Positions 33,995 through 41,475 of a stretch of DNA of 41,799 nt are shown here, in pieces. The stretch is from Actinoplanes sp. TBRC 11911. GTDB taxonomy: Bacteria; Actinomycetota; Actinomycetes; Mycobacteriales; Micromonosporaceae. The stretch's first letter is position 1; the number at the start of each line of letters is the position of its first letter. The notes below the pieces were generated by a model. The model was not told the origin of the DNA. It did no database searches and worked only from the letters and a program-made list of their open reading frames with translations. The position numbers and the translations under genes were made by a program. The stretch lies in assembly GCF_012933445.1 (NCBI RefSeq), contig NZ_JABBNC010000058.1:1-41799 (forward strand), read 5' to 3'.

Positions 33995-34071
33995 GATTGG
34001 GGGCCGGGGGTGACCAATCACTGCTGGTGGACCGCTTCTATGCAGTGCTTGGTCACCCCCGGCCCCCAATC
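33995..34071. repeat. 77-bp near-perfect palindromic hairpin
   Basis: Arms 33995-34017 and 34049-34071 are perfect 23-bp inverted repeats (GATTGGGGGCCGGGGG... / ...CCCCCGGCCCCCAATC). Inside, after one mismatch, CACTGC/GCAGTG extends the stem by 6 bp, leaving a 17-nt loop. It could be a bidirectional terminator, a palindromic repeat element, or a mobile-element remnant; no T-run follows. Confidence 0.75.
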
Positions 34072-34347
34072 TTGCATGGAGTCATGCTGCGGCTAGGCGA
34101 TGGCTCACTCGCTGCTGCGTGCCTGGCTGCGCTCGGCGGTCACCTTCCGCGAAGTGGTCTGGCTACCGCGCGCGGGTTACGCCGGGCGGTCCACTCAAGC
34201 AGGCCAAGCTGGGTGCCGGGTCAGGCGACGAAACCGCGCCGGTTGCGCTCCGGATCAAACCCCCAGCAACTCACGCTTGGGCGGGCTCACCCACAGCTGG
34301 AGTGCCTGGCCATCCCGGCCCGGTCACCTCCAGCCCAGCAGCCTCCC

Positions 34348-34420
34348 CGATCACCCCACGTGCGCGGGGAGCGCTCCGGCCGGGCGTTCTGCTCGATCAC
34401 CCCGCGTGCGCGGGAAGCAG
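34348..34420. CRISPR. Degenerate type I-E-like CRISPR remnant, two repeats
   Basis: Two copies of a repeat of about 27 bp, CGATCACCCCRCGTGCGCGG + GRAGCR (34348-34374 and 34394-34420), differ at only a few positions. They match by eye the actinobacterial type I-E repeat, with the CCCGCG-TG-CGCGGG stem. The copies are 46 bp apart, leaving a gap of only about 19 bp instead of the usual 32-33, so the array is decayed or internally deleted. No cas genes are in the window. Confidence 0.6.
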
Positions 34421-34481
34421 CAGCGCCGCGCTACGCAAACCCCCTTGAACCTCTCCCTGCCCTAGCGACGCCCGGGACTGC

Positions 34482-34610
34482 GCAGGCCAAATGAGAGCCA
34501 CACCAAAGTGGGCAGCCGATGTGAGAGCGACAGCCCGGACGCCTGGACCGAAGCCTGGCCGGGCCCGCAGCCCTAGAGCAATGAAACAAGTAGCCAATGT
34601 GAGTGTGCCG
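34482..34610. repeat. Three degenerate direct repeats, IS21-like end
   Basis: GCAGGCCAAATGAGAGCCAC (34482), GGCAGCCGATGTGAGAGCGA (34511) and GTAGCCAATGTGAGTGTGCC (34590) share GCC-A-(G)TGAG-G. Repeated motifs of this size at element ends are a feature of IS21-family elements. No istA/istB gene remains, so this is a possible scar only. Confidence 0.35.
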
Positions 34611-34644
34611 GATTCTCCTAGACGAGATATCATATTTTCATTTG

Positions 34645-35940
34645 CTACGAGCCGGACGACTCTTCGCCGAGGTCCTTAAGTGACTCCACGACCGACTCCG
34701 GGACCGCGAAACCTTCTGCTTTGCCGGGCCGCTGGTACCTCGACTCTAGCGCAGTGTCGATCCCTGCAGGAATTTCGCCTATTTCCTGAAGGTAATTGGT
34801 GGCATTCACAACAGGCTTCGTGAATCCTACAAGAAGCATGCTCTCTGGACGGCCGGTGAGCTCATAAACCTTACTGCGGAGAATGAAGCCATTCCCCGGC
34901 CCCGCTGCGAATCGAATAACAGCCTCCTGCTCGGACGCCCCGACCTCGGCAAGACGTGACAGTAAAGCCTTCAGGCGCCCGGGCGTCCAGGCTAGAGAAA
35001 CTCCGTCTGATGCGTCGATGGTCAGACTAGGCGGATCGACGTCATCGATTGTGCTTTCATCAACCGTTACGTCTAGCAAGGCGCCAGCAATCTCTAGAAA
35101 TTCTTGTCGCCGCAGCATGTGCAACTTCACACCAGCACGAGCTTGCATTTCCTGGATTAGTTCCACTCTAGCCGCGATCGGTTCGCCGCTGATATCGAGA
35201 CGCCACCAATCCTCCTTCTCGTCATCGGTTACGAATAACACGTCTCGTCCCGCTACTGAAGCGTAGTCAATTACCTGCTCCCATATCAGGTAGTCGCCAA
35301 GCCCCTCCTCGACCTGACCGTGCTTCCAGCTGTCCATGTAGCCGGGAGGGATCCGCTTCTCGAAGCGCTCCAAACCCCGCCTCTTGTGGGTTTCGAATGC
35401 TGCGGGATCGTAAGGCTGGCCCACTCGCGACTTAAAAAGCGCCAGAAGGCGCTGCAGGATAGCGTCGTCGTGTGCGCTACTCAGGGCCGCCTTTAGATTA
35501 ATTCCTCGGCTGCCGTCGTCAGCGCTAACGCTGGTGAAAATCCGCCGGAAAAGCTGCTCTAAATCCCTTGTCAGCTCGTCTGCTTCAACGGTTGACATGG
35601 CCCGGCGGCGCCAAGATCTGATTTCGGCAAGTGCCTTCTTTTGGGCTTCACGAAGTCCTGCCAGCGAACTTGTTGTAATAACCTCACGAATCACGCCATC
35701 GCGTTTCCGCCAGAATTCCGCCTGCACCTGGGCGGGCATGAAAAGATTCACTTTTACTTCTTCGAGGACGTCAAAAATCTGACTTCTGGCGTTAGCGCCA
35801 CAACGATACAGGTGAAGTAAGATATTAGTGTCCAGTGCGATGATTCCCTCGCGCAGCACCGAGCCGATCTCGTCGGAGTTCACGTCTCCGTAGATTTCGA
35901 ACCCGTCCCAGAGGTCCCGCAACTCGTCACCGTCCGCCAC
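34645..35940 (-). CDS. PIN-like domain protein
   Basis: A 431-residue protein with an N-terminal PIN-like nuclease domain. Candidate acidic metal-site residues lie in IIALDTNILLHLY (about residue 38), AEFWRKRD, GLGDYLIWEQV and VLFVTDDEKEDWW, as in the DUF4935/PIN_8 group. These proteins are thought to cut RNA and often occur in defence islands. The C-terminal 150 residues are of unknown function. GTG start; GGAG lies about 8 nt upstream; the frame stays open further upstream but has no start codon. The gene is visibly richer in A/T than its neighbours and lies beside CRISPR and IS remnants, which points to horizontal transfer. No small antitoxin gene is apparent. Confidence 0.8.
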   Translation of the reverse strand: MADGDELRDLWDGFEIYGDVNSDEIGSVLREGIIALDTNILLHLYRCGANARSQIFDVLEEVKVNLFMPAQVQAEFWRKRDGVIREVITTSSLAGLREAQKKALAEIRSWRRRAMSTVEADELTRDLEQLFRRIFTSVSADDGSRGINLKAALSSAHDDAILQRLLALFKSRVGQPYDPAAFETHKRRGLERFEKRIPPGYMDSWKHGQVEEGLGDYLIWEQVIDYASVAGRDVLFVTDDEKEDWWRLDISGEPIAARVELIQEMQARAGVKLHMLRRQEFLEIAGALLDVTVDESTIDDVDPPSLTIDASDGVSLAWTPGRLKALLSRLAEVGASEQEAVIRFAAGPGNGFILRSKVYELTGRPESMLLVGFTKPVVNATNYLQEIGEIPAGIDTALESRYQRPGKAEGFAVPESVVESLKDLGEESSGS

Positions 35941-36281
35941 GACCAGCTCCAGATGTCGACTAATTACCGCACGAAGGGCCGCGTTGAGACTATCGGAGCG
36001 GGGGCATACACGACTACTGGGTTGATGGATTTTGCTACTGCGCCGAAATCTACTTCGCGAGGTGAGGGAGGCCAGCGGGATCTCTATCCGGTTTGAACGA
36101 GGGCACCTTACTCACATGCCGCGATCCAGGCGGTGGCACATGCGTCGTGATTCTGCGAAAACCGGACCCGTGTCAACGCGACAGGCAGGGCCATTACGGC
36201 CAGCAACACACGACCCCTCCCGAGAGGGGGCACCCGATCAAAGACTGTGTGCGGCCGTAGCACCGACCATAAGCTGCCGCC
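35941..36281. other. 341-bp gap between PIN gene and small membrane gene
   Basis: No gene found. It should hold the divergent promoters. The only structure seen is a hairpin CCCCTC-CCGA-GAGGGG at 36214-36229 without a T-run, 53 bp before the next start codon. Confidence 0.5.
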
Positions 36282-36476
36282 ATGGTTGCCACTACTCAGA
36301 TGGTGGGCGCTATCGCACTCGGCGCGATGCTCCTCGCGATCGTCGTGCTCGGGCTGGTCTCGTGGGTCAAGAACAGCCGTCGCAAGCGCGATGACGAGGA
36401 AGACAGCGGTTCCAGCACTATTACCGACGACGCGACACCGGGCGACTGGGACAGCGGTTCGCACGGCGATCTCTGA
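36282..36476 (+). CDS. Small single-pass membrane protein, hypothetical
   Basis: A 64-residue protein: one hydrophobic helix at about residues 7-27 (MVGAIALGAMLLAIVVLGLV), a basic stop-transfer patch (KNSRRKR) and an acidic, Ser/Thr-rich tail. The positive patch predicts an N-out, C-in orientation. ATG at 36282 has no clear ribosome site. The ordered hydrophobic-basic-acidic layout makes it likely to be real. Function unknown; it precedes the TIR-STAND gene by 371 bp. Confidence 0.55.
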   Translation: MVATTQMVGAIALGAMLLAIVVLGLVSWVKNSRRKRDDEEDSGSSTITDDATPGDWDSGSHGDL

Positions 36477-36847
36477 ACGCACGTCGTGGTCGCGTTCGGC
36501 GAACGAGCCACCGCGGCGCGCGTCGGCGTCCGGCCCGATCACTCCCGGCGTGATGGGAGGCCACCGGCGTACGAGCGGGTAGTCCGTCGGGCGCGCGGTG
36601 CCGCCGGCGGTGACCCATCTCGTGGTGGAGATCCTCACCACCCGCGGCTCGGCCGAGGCGAGGGCATATCAGGCTGACCCGGGCATCGACGGCGATGCCG
36701 TAGACGGCCTCGACAACGTCAGAGATGTTGGCTCGTGACGGGACGGGGACTGTCCGAAATCTGCACTCGTCGATGGCAGGGAGGCGCCTTGACCCTGTCA
36801 TCAACCACTGCGCAGACTCGGTTACGACGCAGCGGTGGGGAGGGCGA
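36477..36847. other. 371-bp stretch without a confident gene
   Basis: Short frames occur (for example about 36605-36738, with a fair codon pattern), but none has a ribosome site or recognisable motif. It must contain the promoter of the TIR-STAND gene; I saw no clear -35/-10 pair. Confidence 0.4.
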
Positions 36848-39800
36848 ATGAGCGGTCACGAGTTACCGCAGATTTTCATCTCGTACGCCCACGCGGACGG
36901 TGGCGACATGAAGGACCTGCTCCGCCGCCGTCTTCCTGATCTGCCGCCTGGCTGGCGGGTCTGGACCGACGATCTTATCGACACGAGCGATCGCACGTTC
37001 TCCCTGCCGATCCAGCGTGCCATCGACGCATCGGCTGTCTCGCTGTTCGTGGTGACCGCAGCGAGTTCGGAAAGCGAGTATTGCGCGTTGGAGGTCGAAC
37101 GTGCCCGGTCACGCCGCCTGCCGTACGCGGTGATTCGGCCTCGGCCCGAGGTGGCGTTACCGCTTACCCTCGGCCTTCCGCCCAAGCTGATCGACATGGT
37201 CGAGGGAGACGAGGCTGGCTGGCAGAAGCTCGAGCGGTTCCTTCGTGACGTCGGCACGCCCAGAGAGAGTCTGAGCGTCATCGAGGAGGTTCGTGAGCGC
37301 GAAATCGCTGCCGCCGTCGGCGCCACCGGCACGGAACGCGAGCGCTTCGAGCTCCGCGATCGCGAACTCGCCGCGTCGATCGAGCGCGAACGGGAGCGCA
37401 TCGCCGATCCGGCTGCCGCCGAGCGCCGCACCCGGGAGCGCATCAAGCAGGACCTCGCCTTGGATCGTGAACCCGCTCCGGATCCGACGGCCGATCCGAT
37501 AGTCACTGCCGCCGGGGTACGCATGATCAACGAACTGCCCGGCATTCCCCCGGTGCGGTTTCACGACCGTGCTGACCAGCTGCGGCGGCTCACCAAGCTG
37601 CTCGAGGGCCCCGACACTCGTCTGATCGCGCTCACCGGGCGGGACGGGATGGGCAAGACCGCCCTTCTCGACCGTTTGCGCCGGTCTGTCGGGTACGCGC
37701 CGCTGAGCGACTATCGTGCCGTGGTCCTGCTGGACGCGTCCGGATACCGGCGGATAACCACAGCAACCTTGTTGTTCGATCTGGCCCGGGTGCTGGAGGA
37801 CCCCGAGGCCGGCACCATACGAAACCAGCTCGAACGGCCGGTCCCGTCAGTGGACAAGCTGACGATCGTGCTTGGCGCGCTGGGTGAACGTGGCGTCCTG
37901 GTGGTGGTGGACGGCGCCGAGGAACTGCTCGACGACGAGCAGGAGCTGAAGGATCAGGACCTTCGGGAGGTCTGCTTCGAACTCGCTGTGCGCGAGGGCC
38001 ACGGAGTCCGCGTCCTGTTTGTTGCGCAGTGCCCGCCTCGCGCACTGTTTCGGGAGGTGGGTCGTCCGCGGGCAGTCGAGGTCGAGCCGCTCGAGGGATT
38101 GCCGATGCCGGCGGCCGGCGACTTGCTGCGCACGTTGGACAGCAAGAACCTGTTCGGTCCGGCCGCTACGGACGACAATTTCATGAGCCGACTGTGCGAT
38201 GTCACCGGCGGCCGGCCCCGATCACTTGAGCTGTTCTACGGCATTCTTCTCATTGAATGGTTCACCAAGCCGGACCAGCTGCTCGATCGGCTGGAGCAGG
38301 AGTCACGCGGCGCTGACGTCGCCGTCGTGCTCTTCGACCGAATGCTGAATGATCTGTTCGACCTGGAAGTACGTGTGGTTGAGGCGCTGGCCGTGTACGG
38401 CCGACCCGTGCTCGCCGGCGCGGTTGCGCGCCTGCTGCCCGACGTCGCCGACGGTGCTTCAGTAGAAGAGCTGCTGGGGGGCCTTGAGCGGCGACAGCTG
38501 GTGCGTCGCGACGGCGAACGCTACTACCTGCCATCGCAGGACGCCGCGCACGTCGTCGCACGGTTGCGCAAGGACGCACCCGACAATCTCCGCACGCTGC
38601 GCCAACAGGCTGCCGACTATCACCATGCGGCATGGACGCCGGAACAGATGGTTCGCCAGCTCGCCGACCTCGATGGACATCTGAACGAGATCGAGATGAG
38701 AGTCGCGGCCGGCGAGTACGAGGTCGCATCCCGGCTGATGAACGACCTCGACCAACGATATCTGCGGCGCTGGGGCCAGAGCGCGTTGCTGTTGCCGCTG
38801 CGTGCGGACGTGGCGGAGCACCTGCCCGACCGGCGCTCCCGGATCGACAACCTCAGCATGAGCGGGGCCGCGCGCTCCGAGCGCGAGCAGTACATGGAGG
38901 CAGTCAAGGAGCTGCGGGGCGCGTTGCGCCTCGCCCGTACGGTGCCTGAATGGAAAGTCGTCCTGTGGCGCGAATTGGGCGCCGTGGAAGGCCTCCGCGG
39001 CCGACTAACGCGAGCCAACAGATTGTTCCGGATGGCCGTCGCGGGCGCCCACGTCCTAGGAATGCGCGAGGAAGCGGCTCGGGCCCACCTGAATCTCGGC
39101 CTCGGAATGGCTCGCCTCGGCCACTTCCCGGCGGCGCTTCGGCACAATCGGCGCGGGTTGGCGATCGCTGAACGCCATCCGGTCGCCGACGAGATCGTTG
39201 TCCGGCTCCATCTGACCCGCGGCTGGACACAGGGCCAGCTCGGACGGCACCAAGAGGCGCTAAAGGCCAACGCAAGGGCGAGCCGGCTCGCAGTCGGCCG
39301 GGACCTTCAGCTGCTGGCGGGTGTCTGCGCGCTGCGGCGTGCGGAGCTGCTGGTGGATTCCGACGAGGCGCAGGCCGCGCTCGAACCAGCGGAACAGGCG
39401 CACCGGGCGGGCCTGGTGGCACGCAACGCCGCTCTGCTTTGCGACGCCAGCCGGACGATCGCGCTGGTTCACCTCCGAGGCGGGCGGGTGGATGAGGCCG
39501 CGGACGCGGCCCGTGCCGGGATGCTGCACCGCAGCAGCCAGAACGCTGTCGAGCTGTACCTCCTGCGAGGCATCGTGGCGTTCCGACAGGGTGGCCGCCG
39601 CGATGCGGCCCGATCCGCCTTTGCGGAGGCGGCCCGGCTGCATAACGGCGTGGGTCAGGTGGCGCGCCGCGACTACGGCGAGCACAACATCCGCGGGCTG
39701 GTGCTCGCAGGCCTCGCCCTCTGCGGTGACCGCAGCCAACTCGAACCGGCGATCGCGGCGTTCGGCCGGGCCCGAGCCGCTGCCGTGGCTCCTGGCTCGG

Positions 39801-39889
39801 TGCGCCGCAACGAGATCCTTCTGCGCCAATTCGGCGAGTCGGCCGACCCCTTGATAGTGGACCGGCTGCTGCGCACGGTTCAGGGCTGA
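36848..39889 (+). CDS. TIR-STAND-TPR protein, probable immune NTPase
   Basis: A 1013-residue multidomain protein. N-terminal TIR domain at about residues 6-130 (QIFISYAHADGGD; SESEYCALEVERA, with putative catalytic Glu82); a charged coiled-coil linker at about 145-205 rich in ER repeats; an NB-ARC-like STAND NTPase at about 230-560 with Walker A GRDGMGKT (264-271) and Walker B VLVVVDGAEE (Asp355); then helical TPR-like repeats from about 640 to the end. By analogy with TIR-STAND defence proteins, the TPR region would sense a trigger, the NTPase would oligomerise, and TIR would cleave NAD+ or signal. ATG at 36848 follows GGGAGGG. The frame is open 41 codons further upstream without family character. 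Defence role is inference. Confidence 0.85.
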   Translation: MSGHELPQIFISYAHADGGDMKDLLRRRLPDLPPGWRVWTDDLIDTSDRTFSLPIQRAIDASAVSLFVVTAASSESEYCALEVERARSRRLPYAVIRPRPEVALPLTLGLPPKLIDMVEGDEAGWQKLERFLRDVGTPRESLSVIEEVREREIAAAVGATGTERERFELRDRELAASIERERERIADPAAAERRTRERIKQDLALDREPAPDPTADPIVTAAGVRMINELPGIPPVRFHDRADQLRRLTKLLEGPDTRLIALTGRDGMGKTALLDRLRRSVGYAPLSDYRAVVLLDASGYRRITTATLLFDLARVLEDPEAGTIRNQLERPVPSVDKLTIVLGALGERGVLVVVDGAEELLDDEQELKDQDLREVCFELAVREGHGVRVLFVAQCPPRALFREVGRPRAVEVEPLEGLPMPAAGDLLRTLDSKNLFGPAATDDNFMSRLCDVTGGRPRSLELFYGILLIEWFTKPDQLLDRLEQESRGADVAVVLFDRMLNDLFDLEVRVVEALAVYGRPVLAGAVARLLPDVADGASVEELLGGLERRQLVRRDGERYYLPSQDAAHVVARLRKDAPDNLRTLRQQAADYHHAAWTPEQMVRQLADLDGHLNEIEMRVAAGEYEVASRLMNDLDQRYLRRWGQSALLLPLRADVAEHLPDRRSRIDNLSMSGAARSEREQYMEAVKELRGALRLARTVPEWKVVLWRELGAVEGLRGRLTRANRLFRMAVAGAHVLGMREEAARAHLNLGLGMARLGHFPAALRHNRRGLAIAERHPVADEIVVRLHLTRGWTQGQLGRHQEALKANARASRLAVGRDLQLLAGVCALRRAELLVDSDEAQAALEPAEQAHRAGLVARNAALLCDASRTIALVHLRGGRVDEAADAARAGMLHRSSQNAVELYLLRGIVAFRQGGRRDAARSAFAEAARLHNGVGQVARRDYGEHNIRGLVLAGLALCGDRSQLEPAIAAFGRARAAAVAPGSVRRNEILLRQFGESADPLIVDRLLRTVQG

Positions 39890-39893
39890 ACCT

Positions 39894-40022
39894 TCAGGTT
39901 AGAAGCCACACCACCAGCGCGATAATCAGTCCGGCCAGGACGATGAGGCCCGCGATTCGCCAGACAGGCTTGTGCGGTGAGACGCCCCCTGAGTAGTCAA
40001 AATCCTTCGATTTGTCGATCAT
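39894..40022 (-). CDS. 42-residue single-pass membrane protein
   Basis: A short gene encoding MIDKSKDFDYSGGVSPHKPV followed by one hydrophobic helix (WRIAGLIVLAGLIIALVVWL) and ending LT. AAGGGA lies 8 nt before the ATG. It is 20 bp downstream of the 83-residue gene on the same strand, so the two form a likely operon, and it ends 4 bp past the stop of the convergent TIR-STAND gene. Function unknown; a membrane partner of a neighbour is possible. Confidence 0.65.
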   Translation of the reverse strand: MIDKSKDFDYSGGVSPHKPVWRIAGLIVLAGLIIALVVWLLT

Positions 40023-40042
40023 CGAATCGTCCCTTCGATCCG

Positions 40043-40294
40043 CTACTCGGCGTCAACGAGCCGGGTGTCCGGCACCCAGGTCCGGTCGTCGTCCTGCCAC
40101 GCGACCAGAACCTGCCAGCCCCGGCCGGACGACTTCAGGTCCACCACCTCGCCCTCCAGGTCGAGTTCCGGGTCGTCCCCGTCGTGATAAAGGGGATCCA
40201 ACGCGACGATGTCGCCGACATCGAAAGGCGGGTCGCCGACCGCATCGCACACATAGCCGGGGCCGTCGTCGTAGTCGTCCGAGTTGTCGCCCAT
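40043..40294 (-). CDS. Small acidic protein, hypothetical
   Basis: An 83-residue acidic protein (MGDNSDDYDDGPGYVCDAVG...) whose C-terminal half (VGDIVALDPLYHDG ... GWQVLVAWQDDDRTWVPD) looks like a small beta-barrel of the SH3/KOW/Tudor-like kind. ATG at 40294 is preferred: GGAGG sits 5 nt upstream; a GTG at 40300 would overlap that ribosome site. It precedes the 42-residue membrane gene by 20 bp. No family recognised. Confidence 0.65.
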   Translation of the reverse strand: MGDNSDDYDDGPGYVCDAVGDPPFDVGDIVALDPLYHDGDDPELDLEGEVVDLKSSGRGWQVLVAWQDDDRTWVPDTRLVDAE

Positions 40295-40392
40295 AGCCAC
40301 CTCCGAGGCCTACCCACTTCGGACGCTAGGTTGGCGCTGAGCCGCGGGTCCATGACGCAAATACACGTGGCGGACCGCTGACACTGGGCGAC

Positions 40393-40417
40393 ATGCCACG
40401 TCATGGTGATGTGCCAT
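40393..40417. promoter_or_regulatory. Imperfect palindrome upstream of the response regulator
   Basis: ATGCCACGTCA-TGG-TGATGTGCCAT: 11-bp arms with 9 matches, 64 bp before the regulator's ATG. A possible autoregulatory site; weak on sequence alone. Confidence 0.25.
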
Positions 40418-40480
40418 GGCTGCCGCGATGGGACAGGATCGGCGTTCACCATTCGGCCGGACGCGGAGGATCAACCAGCG

Positions 40481-41086
40481 ATGTTCATCCGGATCGCAGT
40501 CTTCGATCCGCTGCCGGTGTACCGCCGCGGCGTGCTGGCCATCCTGGGCGACGCCGGCTTCGACGCCGATACCCCGGACGACCTACTCGCCTGGCTGCGT
40601 TCCGAGGAACGCCGGCTGGTGCTGCTGACGATGGTCTCCCCGGAGGACTGGGAGCTGCTCACCGAGATCCGGCGTGCACGCGCGGGCACCGAGGTGCTGG
40701 CGCTGCTGGACGAACCGAGCGTCGCCGGATATCTGCGGGCGCTGTCCGCCGGTGCGGTCGGAGCGGTGCCCCGGAACGCGCCGCCCAGGCTTTTACGGAA
40801 TGCCTTCGACTCGGCCACGCAAGGTCGTAGCATCCTGCCGGTCGAGGTGGTGCGCGCGCTGTCCGCGGGCACCGCTGCTGCCGCGCCAGCGGCCGGCCAG
40901 CCGTCGTCGCGCGAGCTGGACTGGCTGCGCGAGCTCGCCCGCGGGGTGACCATCGCCCGGCTGGCCGAGCAGGCTGGCTACTCGGAGCGGATGATGTTCC
41001 GGCTCCTTCGCTCGACCTACGGAAAACTGAACGCGGCCAGCCGCACCGAGGCGCTTATGACGGCACGTGCCAGGGGCCTCCTCTGA
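40481..41086 (+). CDS. Orphan NarL/LuxR-like regulator lacking phospho-acceptor
   Basis: A 201-residue protein with a receiver-like N-terminal domain (RIAVFDPLPVYRRGVLAIL) and a C-terminal LuxR-type helix-turn-helix (LARGVTIARLAEQAGYSERMM ... KLNAASRTEAL). The strand that usually ends in the phosphorylated Asp reads LVLLTMVSPEDW, with no Asp at that site, so it is probably not controlled by phosphorylation. No histidine kinase is near. ATG follows GGAGGA at 10 nt. Targets unknown; it may control itself through an upstream palindrome. Confidence 0.82.
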   Translation: MFIRIAVFDPLPVYRRGVLAILGDAGFDADTPDDLLAWLRSEERRLVLLTMVSPEDWELLTEIRRARAGTEVLALLDEPSVAGYLRALSAGAVGAVPRNAPPRLLRNAFDSATQGRSILPVEVVRALSAGTAAAAPAAGQPSSRELDWLRELARGVTIARLAEQAGYSERMMFRLLRSTYGKLNAASRTEALMTARARGLL

Positions 41087-41292
41087 TCTGGCGGATAGTG
41101 CGACCGGAGGCCAACCACCTCGGATCTCGAAGACGCCGCTGAAGGCGGCGCTGAAGATAACCAGCCCGACCGCCGTGGACCTCGATCATGGCCTCGTGAC
41201 CGGCTGCACCATCGGCGTATCGCGGCGCGGCGGCTTACCTTCCACTCGACGAGTACGCAGTACGAAGGGATTGAGTGTTGCGGTGCCGCCTT

Positions 41293-41475
41293 CCTCGACA
41301 CGTCCCATACCTTGCACACCCGTCGGTGCGGCTGCTCGGCATGCGGCACTCGGGTGCACACCTTGCCCGCCTGCTTCCCCACGTCGATGGCGCGGACCCG
41401 GGCGACCAGCCGTTCATGCTCGGTGTCCGGAACCTCCTGCGGCTGATCCACCCACGACGGTGTCCGCTTGTTCAT
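41293..41475 (-). pseudogene. IS110-family transposase, 5' fragment
   Basis: The first 60 residues from ATG 41475 (with GGGAGGGG upstream) resemble the N terminus of IS110-family transposases: ERLVARVRAIDVGKQAGKVC carries the first Asp of the DEDD motif, and TRVPHAEQPHRRVCKVWDVS follows. After VWDVS the similarity stops abruptly; the frame stays open to 41017 but with no transposase character. The rest of the element is missing, so this is a deletion remnant. Confidence 0.65.

Larger units (their letters stand above)
33890..34644. other. 755-bp non-coding accessory stretch
   Basis: No credible gene. It holds, in order, the gntR terminator, a 77-bp hairpin, about 280 bp of unassigned high-GC sequence, two degenerate CRISPR repeats, three degenerate IS21-like repeats and a short A/T-rich tract (about 34622-34645). 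The frames open here translate CRISPR-repeat DNA and show no protein features. Confidence 0.7.

Noticed and set aside
34348..34420. A functional CRISPR-Cas locus
   Set aside because: Only two imperfect repeats with an undersized gap and no cas genes in 41.8 kb; reported only as a remnant.
33997..34494. Forward frames across the CRISPR remnant region
   Set aside because: They translate palindromic and repeat DNA (PRVRG/PACAG-like strings typical of CRISPR repeats read as protein).
36605..36738. Short forward frame of about 45 codons with decent codon use
   Set aside because: No ribosome site, no recognisable motif, stop just upstream; not enough to call a gene.
41017..41292. Open continuation of the IS110 fragment frame
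   Set aside because: Similarity to the family ends at about residue 60; the remainder is Arg/Ser-rich and unrelated.
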